Counted from the first letter of the stretch, positions 1 through 12,003 are shown. The stretch is DNA of 64,000 bases from Bretschneidera sinensis (GCA_023935145.1 CM043697.1:46848001-46912000); one strand, 5' to 3'. Numbers and translations: made by a program. Notes: generated by a model from the letters alone, not told the origin.

Positions 1-198
1 TAAAAAAATTCTTATTTTAAAAAAGAAAAATTTTAGGTTAGAGTAAATCTAAATTTAAATATGTCAGTGAATAGCAGTTCTCCAAAAATAGTTCAATGAA
101 TTTATCGAATCTAATGTGTGTGTGTACACACATATATGTATATATATAGTTGTTTTCATTATGGTTGTGCTATGTATTGGTGAATTAGAGATCAATTT
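1..198. other. AT-rich intergenic DNA
   Basis: No coding signal is visible. It holds A/T runs and a short TG/TA simple repeat near 115-150. Confidence 0.5.
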
Positions 199-348
199 TT
201 CTGCTGTAAAAAAATGTCAAGTAAAACATACAATACAAACAAATTTTTATTATACAATGGTCCTCACTATATCTCAAAATTTTAAAAAAATTTAAATTTA
301 CAAAAACAGTGTATTGCAGGTTTTACTTCACAATTTTTATTGTAGATG
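199..348. repeat. MITE-like element, copy A
   Basis: This short AT-rich element has imperfect inverted ends. The left end reads like TTCTGCTGTAAAA and the right end, read inverted, like ATCTACAATAAAAATTG; both lead into AAGTAAAAC. Related copies lie at 3012-3162 and 56729-56870. It has no coding capacity. I could not define a target duplication, so the exact ends and superfamily are open. Confidence 0.5.
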
Positions 349-1404
349 AGTTGAACTCAGTAAATTAATACTTTATAAGAATCTCTATACAACCCATTTT
401 AGTTGCTTTTTTAAGTGTGATTTTCTCTATTAATTTTGTAAAGTTAGTTGTTACTTTCAAAATTATTTTCATTAATTTTATAACTCTCTTTTTTACTATC
501 TTCATTATTTTATAACCCCCATTTTTCTTCTGCCATAAATTTTGAATTCTATTTTTTTCCCTCTAGAATTAATAGTTTGTTCCTTGGTCATCAATACTCA
601 TATAAATTATTTCATTTTCTATTTTTGGATCAATAACGATTTTATTTTGAAGATACTATTCAATATTTATCATTGTGGTATTATTTTGTGGGTTTTATTT
701 TAAATAAATGGTGATTGATTGTGTTTTCAATCTGATAATTGGTTTGATTGAGTGGGAAATCAAGTAATAATCAGATTTTTTGTAATTAACAACAAATCGG
801 CTAATGAGGAGATGGTTAATATTCCATCCGGTGATTTCCCTCCTGGTGCAAGGTGTGTTGCTGAGTTTTGCTCTCTTCAATTATCTTATATTTCTCTCTT
901 TGTTTTTTATTTTTTCATTTTGCAGGTTAGTGTTTTTTAAATCGTGCCGCATCTCAAGATTTTGAATGGTCACTCACTAATTTCTTTCGTGTATAGTGTA
1001 TACTCATCTGACCAAGAATTCCCAAATTATAAAATTGCCTCAAGTTTATTATTGTTATTGAGCACGTAAACACATCGACCATGCTCTATACGATCCAATA
1101 ATATCGATTGTAATCCACCAAGGCGATCAAACCACACCCACTCCATTGCTTTGATAGCAATTTTTACTAATCAAACAGTCTCAGATAGGTATTTCCCAAT
1201 TTAATAAATACAAAAAGAACGAGAAAGATCAAGCAATCGATAGTGTAATATTTGCATAGTGGAATCTTATTGCATTTTTATGCATACAAGAATTATTGCT
1301 CAACAGAATTCCACGGTGGTGAGAGAGATATGTATTTAATGGGATGAAATATAATTGCAATCTTTACCAAAAAAATTGAAGAATTGCTATAAGAGCAGTA
1401 GGAG
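349..1404. other. Non-coding intergenic DNA
   Basis: AT-rich sequence with short open frames only. The frames near 695-940 overlap on both strands and resemble no known family. I see nothing else in it. Confidence 0.5.
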
Positions 1405-1990
1405 TGGGTAATTTTTATTAGGATTTTGGTTTAATTCCCTATAAAAAATATTTTTAATTGGTTTGAAAAAAGTTGTTTCTTATTTTGTAGTTGTTTGTTC
1501 TAATAGGAATAGTAGTAATTTCCTACTAGATTGTTGATTGTACAAATAGCAGTAATTTAGTTGTTCTTTTCTAATAGTATTAGGAAAATATTCTCTATAT
1601 AAAAGAAGTCCTAGAGAAGATTTGAGATACATTCATAATTTCATATACATTGTAAGCTAGATAAGAAGTTTACTACTAGAGCTAAGATGAGAGTTTTGGG
1701 TGTTTTGGAGTTTTGAGTTGTCAAGTAGAGATGATACTTACAACTAGAGCTAAGTCAAAAGTTTTTGTTGTATTGTGACTTTGGAATGAGAGTTTGACAA
1801 CTTTACACTTCCTAAAGTTGTAATTGAAGATTAATAAAATAGTGAAGTTATTGGTGGATTGTAGGCAAAAAAGTTATCGAACCACACTAATTATTAATGT
1901 TCTTATTTTTTTATTTGTTTTACCTATTTAATTAATATAATTATGTCTTTTTACCTAAATTATTATAGAGGTAAAATCCCAATAATTTTT
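1405..1990 (+). mobile_element. Possible solo LTR remnant (Copia-like)
   Basis: A TATA-like CTATATAAAAG near 1597 is followed by a leader and, near 1850-1890, a 'ggtggattgtaggc ... cgaaccac' stretch of the kind found in the R/U5 part of Copia LTRs. A similar 'gtggatgtagg ... ccgaaccac' occurs in the solo LTR at 16462-17779. The borders are not defined and no target duplication was found. It could instead be unrelated promoter-like DNA. Confidence 0.3.
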
Positions 1991-3011
1991 AATCTATCAC
2001 TCAGTACAAGGGTTCTTGGCCTATTCATATTGCTCAGATCTTCACAAGAGTGAAATATCTTTTTAATAATTTCATTTAACTAGCATGTTTGCTGGAAGCT
2101 TCATGTGCTGTAGCCTCTTGCTGCACCTTAAATGATATATTTGAGAGATCTTAGCGGAAAAAAAATGAAAAATAGGACAAGCCCTTGTACTTGAGGGTAA
2201 CGGATACTGAGGATCTCTCTCCTACAATAATGGCCACCGGGAGGAATAACCCTTGCATAGCATCTACCTACTAATAATACCAGAGCCGTGCCGTGTTCAG
2301 TACACTTTTCCCATTCACCAAACAAGAGTAATCCACTCTGTGGGTGAGTGAATTTAGTTAGGTTGGTCAGGCAAAATCAGTTGGAATCTAAAGTGATATG
2401 ACTACACCTGATTAAATTCCTTTTCAGAAATTTGTGGGTGTAAGTAATTAAGTCTCCGATGATTTAGATGCATAATTGATGAATTGGAGCCATGGGTACA
2501 TTCTATTTTGACATGGGGTAAAAATAATAAACAAGAACTAATTGTTTTTTTGAGGTTTTCTTTTTACGGATTTAGATATTTTTTATTTGAAAAGTGAGAT
2601 TAAGTGTAACTTTTATAAATTTAAATTTGAATATTTTTTATTTTATGATATGATATTCAATCTCATAAACTTGATTCTATTTCAATTTTTAAAATTATAA
2701 TTTTTTTATCTATTTAAAAGCTTAGAAAATAAAATTATTAATTAAATGGCTAATAAAAGATTAAAGGGGCTAGCCTGAATGCTTGGTTTAGAGGGAAATG
2801 TGAATGATTCTCACGAGTATAACTTGGTTCTTAATCCAATTGGGTTCTTGATTGCCCCCACCATATCATCACTTGAACCTCACACCACTTAATTAATACC
2901 TCTCTTCATCATAGCAACTTGTGTTTTAATCAAATGGGTAGCAAGATTACGTGGTCATTATCAAGTGAATTGCCAAACCAAACACGTAATCTCACACTTG
3001 AGATAAACTCT
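1991..3011. other. Non-coding intergenic DNA
   Basis: AT-rich DNA without convincing coding signal. It contains a small dispersed repeat at about 2595-2700. Confidence 0.5.
2595..2700. repeat. Dispersed MITE-like repeat, copy 1
   Basis: The segment runs from GTGAGATTAAG to ATTCAATCTCAT, so its ends are roughly inverted. It resembles 57965-58075, which has the same order of blocks and similar ends. No coding capacity; borders approximate. Confidence 0.4.
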
Positions 3012-3162
3012 TTTGAAGTAAAAATTACGAAATAAAATTTGCAGCATAATACTTTTGCAAATTGAATTAGGTTTTTTAAATTTTGAGATTTGATAAAGAC
3101 TACTTTACAATCAAAATTTATATATACGGTATATTTTAATTCATAATTTTTTACTGTAAAAG
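3012..3162. repeat. MITE-like element, copy C, at a Copia break
   Basis: The left end is like TTTTGAAGTAAAAATTACG. The right end, read inverted, is like TTTTACAGTAAAAAATTATG. These match the ends of copies A and B. The Copia pol frame coming from the right (minus strand) stops resembling reverse transcriptase exactly at the right edge of this element and does not resume on its left. The element therefore sits at the truncation point of the retrotransposon. Confidence 0.45.
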
Positions 3163-3463
3163 AGCTTTTTGTCAAAAACCTTTAGTTACTAGTCTCGTTT
3201 TGAAAGTTTGAATAGTTCCATCAATATTGTATTTTTTCCCTAAACACCCACTTACACCCAATATGGTTTAATCATTTGGGTAAATCTACCAATCCCCAAG
3301 TATTATTACCCATTATAGAATCCATCTCATCATTAATAGCTTCTTTAAAAAAAGAAGCATCTCTTGAAGCCATAGTTGTTTTAAAGGTTGTAAGATCTTC
3401 TTCTAGGTTAAACACAATAGGTATTTTATTCAATACATTATTATTTTGGTCACCTTCAACCAA
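3163..3463 (-). pseudogene. Copia reverse transcriptase, N-terminal fragment
   Basis: The segment shows 'FFKEAINDEMDSIMGNNTWGLVDLP', the standard opening of Copia RT (RVT_2). It continues past stops through a 'DGTIQTFKTRLVTKGF' stretch, just before the MITE edge. The catalytic YVDD part is absent. Confidence 0.8.
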
Positions 3464-3774
3464 AAATAGAAACGATTGAGAAGAAATGAAATCAGGATCT
3501 AAAGTCTTCTATTTTCTTACCCTAATACTTCATCTAGGTTCAACAGTCCTTTTAGGAACATTAGTTTTTCTATTATTAATTTCTGGTCTTAATCCTTCAT
3601 TGGACTCATCTTTTTGAGACTCTTATTCTATAATCTCAAAATCAGTAAAAAAAACTTATTTTCAAAGAATTCTACGTCTCGTGACTCAATAATAAAATTA
3701 GACTCTAAATCAAGTAGTCTAAAGGCCTTACTATTTTTAGCATATCCAACAAATACACATTTTGTAGCTCTTGG

Positions 3775-4567
3775 TCATAATTTTGATATTTTAGGATATG
3801 AAATTCTACAATATGCTAAACACCCCCACATTTTAAAATAACTTAAGTTAGGCTTTCTACCTTTCCAAATTTCGTAAGGACTTGATTTAGTTTTCTTTCC
3901 TAGAATCCTATTATGAATATGACAAGCAGTAAAAAGTGTTTCACCCCATAAGTTTAAAGGTAATTTAGCATTAACTATTATACAATTTACCATTTCAACT
4001 AAAGAACGATTTTTCCTTTTAGCCAAACCATTATTGTGGTATGTAAGGTGCAGTGCGTTGATGTATTATGCCATGCTCTTCACAGAATTAATCAAAATTA
4101 TTTAAGAAACATTCACCACCTCTATCAAACGTAGAATTTTAATCTTTCTATCAAGTTGATTTTCTACTTCTTTATATTTCTTTAAAATGTCAAAAGCTTC
4201 ATCTTTAGATCTTAATAAGTAAATATATAAAAATCTACTTGCATCATCCACAAAAGTAATAAAATATCTTTTTTCACCTCTTGTTAACATACCATTTAAT
4301 TCACATAAGTTGCAATATATTAAACTTAAAATTTGTGAATCTCTTTGTAACTTAGGAAAAAGGTTTCTTTACCGTTTTAGATTGAACACATATTTCACAT
4401 TTTTCTAAGTCATCATTTCCAATATTTATTAATTCTAACTTATGCATGTTCTTTAAATAACCAGAATTTTTATGAGCTAAACAACTATGCCATAAAGAAG
4501 AAGACTCAACAATATAAGTAGACACTGTGGTCTTATTATTATTATTATTATTACTTAGCTTATACAT
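3775..4567 (-). pseudogene. Copia GAG-preintegrase and integrase remnant
   Basis: From the N-terminal side: a zinc-binding H...H...C-x2-C block (WHSCLAHKNSG ... KCEICVQSK, 4567-4352), then the core 'RYFITFVDDASRFLYIYLL' with the first catalytic Asp (4290-4102), then the C-terminal core 'AKLPLNLWGETLFTACHIHN' and 'SPYEIWKGRKPNL' (4026-3775). Integrase would insert the cDNA. A degraded stretch near 4100-4030 interrupts the frame in the middle of the core domain. Confidence 0.8.
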
Positions 4568-5563
4568 GCTATTACAAGAATATCATTTTCCGACAAACAT
4601 GCCATTCTTTGAAAGTATGATTTTGTTGGATTCAAAAAAAACTCGAAATCCTTTTTTTATCTAAAAGATCTACAGAAATTAAATTCTTTCGGATTTTTGA
4701 TACCTAGAGAATATTAAGAAGACTCAGACGCTACCCTGATGTGAAGTCAATATCGACTATTCCTTTGCCACAAACTTTGATTATGTCAGCATTTCCCATT
4801 TGCAATATTTATTAATTCTAACTTATGCATGTTCTTTAAATAACCAGAATTTTTATAAGCTAAACGACTATACCATAAAGAAGAAGACTCAACAATATAA
4901 GTAGACGCTGTAGTCTTATTATTATTATTATTATTAATACTTAGCTTATACATGCCATTACAAGAATATCCTTTTCCGAAAAACATTCCATTCTTTGAAA
5001 GTATGACCTTGTCGGATTCAACAAAAACTCGAAATCCTTTTTTATCTAAAAGATCTACAGAAATTAAATTATTTCGGATTTCTGATACCTAGAGAACATT
5101 AAGAAGACTCAGACGCTAGCCTGATGTGAAGTCAATCACGACTATTCCTTTGCCACAAACTTTGATTATGTCAGCATTTCCCATTTGTAATATTTATTAA
5201 TTCTAACTTATGCATGTTCTTTAAATAACCAGAATTTTTATGAGTTAAACGACTATGCCATAAAGAAAAAGACTCAACAATATAAGTAGACACTGTGGTC
5301 TTATTATTATTATTAATACTTAGCTTATACATGCCATTACAAGAATATCCTTTTCCGACAAACATGCCATTCTTTGAAAGTATGACATTGTCGGATTCAA
5401 CAAAAACTCGAAATCTTTTTTTTTATTTAAAAGATCTACAGAAATTAAATTCTTTTGGATTTTTGATACCTAGAGAACATTAAGAAGACTCAGACGTTAG
5501 CCTGATGTGAAGTCAATCTCGACTATTTCTTTGCCACAAACTTTGATTATGTCAGCATTTCCT
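4414..5563 (-). repeat. Tandem triplication inside Copia pol (about 385-bp unit)
   Basis: Three head-to-tail copies share the same landmarks. 'tttgattatgtcagcattt' starts at 4776, 5161 and 5542, giving periods of 385 and 381. Each unit encodes, on the minus strand, the end of the protease region and the GAG-preintegrase domain, with its Asn-run and 'SLWHSRLTHKNSGYLKNMHK'-type motif. The copies differ by scattered substitutions and by changes in the ATT run that encodes the Asn tract, so the duplications are not an assembly echo of one sequence. Confidence 0.9.
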
Positions 5564-5703
5564 ATTTGTACTTCTTGTCCATTAGTCACTTCCTCGAATG
5601 TCTTGAACATTTCTTTTTCATTGCACACATGGACAGTAGCACCAAAATCTAACCAGCATCCAGATACATCATTTGCCATATTAACCTCGGAGATCATAGT
5701 CAC
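5497..5703 (-). pseudogene. Copia aspartic protease remnant
   Basis: The peptide contains CWLDFGATVHVCNEKEMF followed by 'VQIGNADIIKVCGKEIVEI'. That matches the Copia protease pattern, but the catalytic D-S/T-G triad reads D-F-G. The protease would process Gag-Pol. The frame ends where the triplicated segment begins. Confidence 0.75.
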
Positions 5704-5739
5704 AAGGCTCAGATCATTGCTATAAGGTTCTCTTCAACA

Positions 5740-6615
5740 ATGTTAGTCTTGTTGATATCTATACACTTGTGAAATTTGCATTCACGAGCATAGTATCTAG
5801 ATTTACCACACACATGACATTTCTCTTTCTTAATTTTCCTCCAATCTTCTTAAATTTTCCTCTAGCTTTCACTTGTAAAGCATGATTTTTAGTTTTGCTT
5901 ACCTCCACATGATGCACTTAGGACCACTTTGAACATTACTACTTTTGTCATGTAAATGTGACTCTTCTTCAATACGAAGATGTTTTTGAATTTGTTCTAA
6001 AGTGTAGTCCTAAGATTTGTGCAGCAATCTTTTTCTATAATCCTTCCAAGAAGGGGGAAGTTTAGTTATAATAGCCCCCACTTGGAATGAATCAGGCAAA
6101 ACTATTTTTAAGGCATGGAGTTTATTGACAATAACATGTAATTCATCCACTTTTTCTGAAACAGGTTTATTTTCAAACATTTTGAAATCAAAGTATTTGA
6201 AAACTAAATACTTATTTGTACCTTCTTCTTCTTCTTCGACTTTGTATTTGTATTCAAGAGCATTCCGAATATCATAAGCCGATTTGATGTTTGTGAACAA
6301 ATTGTACAAGAAATCTGCTAATATGTTCTAAATATGCCCACGACACAGCAACTCATCCTCATCTCTTTTCTTCCTTTCTTTCTAAAGTTGTTCGATCACT
6401 GCTATTTGAGACTGCTCTCATTCCTTAGGTACTGGATCGTCAAGAATTGGCTTAAGATTCAGATTCAGATTCAGTATATAGGAAATTTTTAATGTAGTAA
6501 GCAAGAACATAATCTTGTCTTGCCACCGACTGAAATTATTTCCTTCAAATCGATCTAGCTTGACAAAGTCTTGATTCATCACCTTGAATGATTCCGCCTC
6601 TATTTTGTTGGACAT
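5740..6615 (-). pseudogene. gag: Copia gag (nucleocapsid) remnant
   Basis: The start at 6615 gives MSNKIEAESF... followed by the FEGNNFSRWQDKIMFLL signature of plant Copia gag. The middle part (6309-6010) carries 'ELHVIVNKLHAL' and 'LPPSWKDYRKRL', typical of the UBN2 gag domain. A zinc-knuckle remnant near 5820-5770 reads C-x2-C-x4-Y-x4-C, so the metal-binding histidine has become tyrosine. Gag would form the virus-like particle and bind element RNA. Stops between the pieces (about 6312-6415 and after 6010) make it a pseudogene. Confidence 0.8.
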
Positions 6616-7294
6616 AATTAAAGCCTTAAAATTGTTGTAATATTTTTTCTAAATGGAATGGAATATGAGCATCAAGACTTAGAGGCATGAATGAATCACT
6701 ATCTTTAAGATTTTATTCGTCCCGACTTGAATAAACAAGTTTGCTATGGGTACAGACGAATATTACTCTAAGATACAACTAAGTCTCTAGGTTGAAGTCT
6801 ATAGACAACAAAATCTGAAGAACTTTGGATTTTATTCTTCTTTGAAATAATTGAAATATTATGGCAGAGGGTTTTAAGAGAAAAAGAGAGAAGAAGAATG
6901 AAATGAATGTGGAGGGAGGCAGAGTATTTATAGGGTTAAAGACACCTCTTCAATCAATTCTGGACAAACATATCTTTACAATTTGGAAAGAAATGATTTT
7001 TTCAGATTTAATATGAGCTTTTAGATCATGTCTCTTAATTTTAAATGGTCCAGATTGTGTCTGTTAAAGAGACAGTTGACTAATTTGGAACCCTTTTGAT
7101 TAAGTCATGACCTTTGGATTTAAATCATACCTCTCTGATTAAATCACAACCTTTAGATTTAATCAAATACCTTTTGATTTAATCAAACACCTTTTTGATT
7201 AAATCCTAAGCTTCTAGGACTTTATCTAAAATTTGAATACCCGAACCCGAATAATGAAAACGTGCTGGGCTCGGGGCAAGGGCTCCTCAGTGAT
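6616..7294 (-). mobile_element. Probable 5' LTR and leader of the truncated Copia
   Basis: This lies directly upstream of gag in the minus orientation. It has a TATA-like CCCTATAAATACTC (minus, about 6945-6932) followed by a purine-rich leader, as expected for an LTR promoter. A clear primer-binding site and terminal TG/CA were not recognised, so this is mainly positional inference. Short direct repeats occupy 7085-7205. Confidence 0.4.
7085..7205. repeat. Short imperfect direct repeats of about 20 bp
   Basis: Variants of 'ccttttgatttaatcaaa' occur about five times in a row. The repeats lie inside the presumed Copia LTR, upstream of its TATA box in element orientation. Confidence 0.6.
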
Positions 7295-8252
7295 GATGCT
7301 GTAATACCCGTATTCGTAAAGTAAGGGAAAATAAGTAATTTAATAAATTTGGCATGAAATTAAAATAATATATTCATGCAAAAGAATTAGTATTGAATAA
7401 AATAATTATTTAAAAAAAGAAAAAAAACAAAAATCTGAACGTCCTCTAGACGTCCAACAAGTAGAAAAAAAAATAAAAAGTTTAATTAAAAAAATTGACG
7501 TCCAATAACGTCAGGGGAAGAAAAAGGAAAAAAAAGAAGCTAAAAACGTGGCAGCACAATGAAAGCATTTTTATGCATGGCTGACAAGTGTAAAACTTGT
7601 ACATGCAGGCCCTCCAGCACTACAATTGCGTGGAAGACTTTGGGGGGGATGGCTGTAGATATTTTTAAAAGCAAGCTGTGTATATATATATATACTCTTT
7701 GTAATCGTAAATTTATAATTATACATATCGTTTTCGTTTACATTTTTCTTTGATTTCTCAATTTCTCTAAACTCTTGGGGACCCAAAGAAATATTGAAAG
7801 AACAAAATTTTAAAGGGGTTTATTACAGAATTTCATAGGGAGTCACGAGAAGCTATCAGAAAAATAGAAGGTAATTATGTAATGTTTATTTTTAATTTTA
7901 TGATATTTATGAAGTTTTCCTGAATTCAAAGTGAGAATTTTCAAAGTGTGTGGTTTATATCGAATTGAAGAATAAATCGAAAAAATTTATATAAATATGA
8001 TGTCAGGTGTTGACGATCTACAACCGGGGAAATTTTTGAGAGAAATGGGAAAGGTAAGGAGGTGATCCACGGGTCGTTTTAAGAGCTACGTGGTGAGTTG
8101 GATTTACTTTAAGTAGTCTAAATAAAAATCAAATATCTAGTGATAATATTAAAATAAATTATTAGCTTATGTTTTGGTGATAGATAAATATTTGGTTGAT
8201 AGATATGATGTGAATATTTGACTGCAGAAAAATTATTATATGAGAAGAAATA

Positions 8253-8890
8253 TGACGCCGGACAGAATAACAATTATTCTGCAGGTTAATTTCAACAGAT
8301 AATTCACAAGGAAAAACACAAGAAAATCGCCCAAAGAAAAAAAACACAGAGAAACACCTCTGATGTTCAATTCAAAATTATGCAATCCAAAATATCGTAT
8401 CTTCCCTTTTCCGTACGTGACCTCCTTATTTATAAGGTCAAAGCTAAAAAAAGGCAAAAATCCCCGAAAACATGAATTTGGGGAAAAACTATGGAAAATA
8501 CTAAAATTAAGTGTTAGAATTAAGGCAGAATTAACGATAGTCAATTCTGACTTGGATACAAAAGAAATTGCAAATAAAAAGTTTCCTAAAAACTGAAAAC
8601 AACAAAATTGAAGGCCTAAACGTCGTTTTTTGGCTAAAAACTTGCTACGCTCAAGATATCTTGATTTTTGATCGGGGGCCCGTTTCTAATCAGATTAGGG
8701 TCTTCGGGGCCTGATCCGAGCCCATGGCACATAAAACAATGTAAATCGCACCCTTAGATTTGGAGCAATCCAACCGTTCTAGGTAGTCCACCTACCATCT
8801 TTGCGCTGATCTGCCAACTTAAGGTATTTCAGTGCCAACAACGTACTATCTGACAACTCAGCATCATCTGACTCGGATCCTCCTGCATCA
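8253..8890 (-). repeat. 3' LTR of the CRM-like Gypsy element
   Basis: 638 bp, TG...CA, with a TATA-like TTATAAATAAGG on the minus strand near 8438-8427. The last about 112 bases, 8890 down to 8779, carry the C-terminal end of the pol frame. It differs from the 5' LTR by scattered substitutions and small indels, showing the element is not recent. Confidence 0.9.
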
Positions 8891-9840
8891 GTCAACTCGG
8901 GTTGGAAAGAACTCGTTCTTGAGTTCACAATAGCTTCATCGGAATCCACAAAACAAGGATTCAAGTGTTTCACATTAAAGACATCAGAAGTCCTCAAATG
9001 GCTGGGGAGGCGTAGTTTGTAGGCGTTATCATTGATCTTCTGCAGGGTCTCACTGGATCTAATCTTTCGCTCCTTAAGCTTATTATACTCTCCCACAAGA
9101 AAACGATCACGAGTAAATACTGCCTAAACAAAATCACCAACATCAAAAAGTACCTGACGACGGTGACTGTCGCCCTGAACCTTGTACTTGGCATTACTCT
9201 CGTGAATGGCCAGCTTCACCTGCTCATGAATACCCCGAAGATGTTCTACCATCTCATCTGCTTTGTGACTCAAACAACCCACATGTGGAATAGGGGCTAA
9301 GTCGAGCACACCAGATGGATTCTTACCATAGACAATCTCAAATGGGCTCATTCCCGTGGTTTTGTTTTTTGACCTGTTATAGGCAAATTCTGCTTGAGGT
9401 AATGCCAAATCCCACTGCTTCGGTTTAGTTCCTGCCAAGCTCCTCAAAAGGTTCCCCAAACTTCGGTTCACCACCTCGGTCTAACCATCTGTCTGGGGAT
9501 GGTAGGCGCTGCTAAAATTAAACTTCGTCCCCAGTTTCTCCCATAAACTTTTCCAGAACTGACTCATGAACTTGGTGTCACGATCTGAAGTAATGGATCG
9601 GGGAACACCATGTAAACGCACAATCTCCCTGAAGTAAAGATGGGCGATCCGGGCAGCATCCATTGTTTTCCTGCAAGCTACAAAATGGGCCATCTTGAAA
9701 AACCTGTCAACCACAACCAAAATAGAATCCAAGGCCTGTTGGGTACGGGGTAAGCCCAACACAAAGTCCATACTGACATCAAACCAAGGGGCTTTAGGTA
9801 CAAGTAAAGGTGTGTACGGGCCCGTATTAGTGAGAACTCC
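8779..9840 (-). pseudogene. Gypsy integrase with C-terminal tail entering the LTR
   Basis: The core has '[24 protein letters not shown]' (first Asp) and '[15 protein letters not shown]' (second Asp). The third residue lies in 'TEVVNRSLGNLLRSL', just after a TAG that replaces the Gln of QTDGQTE. The C-terminal part, 'GEYNKLKERKI ... LRTSDVFNVKHLNPCF', follows another CAG-to-TAG change and ends at 8779 inside the 3' LTR. All pieces share one reading frame with RT. A chromodomain is not evident; the tail is acidic (SESDDAELSD). Confidence 0.85.
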
Positions 9841-11349
9841 TTAGGACCGCTGACACACATAACAACGTTCCACATAATGAGCCATATCACTGGTCAATTT
9901 GGGCCAATAATAGTTAGAAGAGATCAAAGCGAACATCTTATCTCGCTCAAAGTGACCCTCGTTATGAAGTTCACTAATAATTTGCTGCCTTAGTGAACAA
10001 TCTAGAACGTACAACTGTAATCCATGAAATAGATAACCATTATGCAAAATAAAATCATGTCGTTGACCATCAATTACCTCCTGAATTATCCTCCCGAAGG
10101 AAGGATCTGCAGCATACATATCAGAGAAAACCTTAAATCCTACAATTCTGGTGCTCATGGTGGTGAGGAGTAATGTATGACGGCTCAATGTATCAGTGAC
10201 ACGGTTCAGACTTCTTGCTTGGTGCCTCAGCACAAACGTGAACTCCTGCAAGTACGCCACCCACTTGGCATGCCGTCTACTCAGCTTGTGTTGGCCATTG
10301 ATGTACTTCAGGGCCTCATGATCAGTGATAAGAATGAACTCCCTCTGCACTAGGTAGTGACGCCATTGCTTCAGGGATTGAACTATGGCATAAAACTCCA
10401 GATCATAGGTGGAATAATTCTTCTTTGATCCTGATAACTTCTCACTGAAAAACGCTATTGGGCACCCCTCCTGACTCAGAACACCACCAATGCCAACCCC
10501 AAAAGCATCACAGTTTACTTCAAACACTTTTTCAAAATCAAGAAGTGCCAAAACTGGTGCCTCTGTCATATTCTGCTTGACTAGTTGAAAACTGGTTTCT
10601 GCCTCCTCGAACCACTGGAAATCACGTCTCTTGAGGCACTCTGTGATAGGAGCAATCAGAGTGTTGAAATTTCTGATGAACCATTGGTAGAAGGATGCCA
10701 ATCCATGGAAACTTCTGACATCATGCAAGGTCTTCGGTTTAGGCCACTCCAAGACCGCATCAATCTTCGACTGATCTGCATGAACACCATCAGTAGACAC
10801 AACAAAACCCAAAAAAGTTACAGAAGTAGTGAAGAAAGAACACTTCTTCTGATTGATGAACAGGCACTCCGTCCTCAACATATCAAAAACAGTACGGAGG
10901 TGACCAAAATACGACGCCCATGTCGAGTTATAAATGAGGATGTCGTCGAAGTAAACTACAACAAATTTCCCCATGAAAGGCCGTAAAACCTTATGCATAA
11001 ATCTTATAAATATGCTGGGCGCATTGGACAGCCCAAAAGGCATGACCATCCACTCTTACAACCCATGTTGCATCTTAAACGCTGTCTTCCAATCATCTCT
11101 AGGCCTTATTCTGATCTGGTGGTATCCGCTTTGAAGGTCAATTTTTTAGAAGACCTTAGAACCGGACAACTGGTCTAACATATCATCCAGGCGGGGAATT
11201 GAAAACCTATATTTTACTGTAATCCTGTTGATTGCTCTACTATTAACACACATACACCAAGAGCCATCTTTCTTTGGTACCAGCAGGGTAGGAACTGCGC
11301 ATGGGCTCATACTCTCACGGACGTAGCCCTTCTCCAACAACTCTACCAC
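9841..11349 (-). pseudogene. Gypsy reverse transcriptase-RNase H segment
   Basis: RT begins '[21 protein letters not shown]' (11349-11146). Past two stops it resumes at 11049 with VMPFGLSNAPSIFIRFM and the catalytic 'VVVYFDDILIYN'. RNase H follows, with 'FEVNCDAFGVGIGGVLSQEG', 'YDLEFYAIVQSLKQWRHYL' and 'ITDHEALKYIN'. The frame ends with the integrase zinc finger (HNEGH ... CYVC). Catalytic residues of both domains look intact; only nonsense codons break the chain. RT copies element RNA into cDNA and RNase H removes the RNA strand. Confidence 0.9.
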
Positions 11350-11355
11350 CTGTCG

Positions 11356-12000
11356 CTACAACTGTTCAGATTCCTTGGGACTGAGGCGATACACCGGTTG
11401 ATTAGGCAAACTGGATCCCGGAACAAGGTCGATCTGATGCTGAATATCTCTCATAGCAGGCAACCCAGGAGGAAGATCCTCTGGCATCAGGTCAGAAAAC
11501 TCTGCTAGCAGCTGCTGCACCTCTGCTAGTAAATCTGGATTCATGTCTGCTATACTATTCCCACAAGGCAGCAGAGCATAAACCACGTCTCCATGCTCAA
11601 TCTCAGCTAAAAACATGGACATAGAAAACAGATTAGTATTATTGGCTACCGGGGTAGGAGTGGTTCCTTCCCGACGAGGTGCCAATACAATCTTCTTCCC
11701 TTTGATGCTAAGGGAATATGTATTTTTCCACTCATCTTGAATAACACTGCGATCATACTGCCAAGGTCTGCCTAACAATACATGACAAACATCCATAGAC
11801 ATAACATCACACCAAGCATTATCAAAATATTTCCTACAAATCGAAAAAGACACTAGGCATCGCCTATCTACTGTTACCTCACTACTTTTATTCAGCCACG
11901 ATAATTTATACGGCTTGGGATGACGATCTGTCTTCAACTGCAATTTTTGGGCAGTCTCTTCAGACACTACGTTCTCGCAACTACCACTGTCAATGATCAT
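11356..12000 (-). pseudogene. Gypsy retropepsin-type protease segment
   Basis: It opens MIIDSGSCENVVSEETAQKL, with the intact D-S-G catalytic triad, and continues to 'MDVCHVLLGRPWQYDRSV', a typical chromovirus protease ending. It then runs into the linker before RT ('HQIDLVPGSSLPNQPVYRLS'). The frame is closed by a TAG in place of CAG within 'EQLQRQVVELL'. Confidence 0.85.
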
Positions 12001-12003
12001 CTT

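Larger units (their letters stand above)
3163..6615 (-). mobile_element. Ty1/Copia retrotransposon, 3'-truncated
   Basis: Minus-strand fragments in order are gag, CCHC knuckle, aspartic protease, GAG-preintegrase, integrase core, and the start of reverse transcriptase. The RT ends near 3165 at a MITE-like repeat, so most of RT, all of RNase H and the 3' LTR are missing. Gag-preintegrase is present three times because a segment of about 385 bp is tandemly triplicated. Many stops and frameshifts make it inactive. Confidence 0.9.

Noticed and set aside
10585..10986. A 133-residue plus-strand frame
   Set aside because: It is antisense to the Gypsy RT/RNase H region, which shows clear family motifs on the minus strand.
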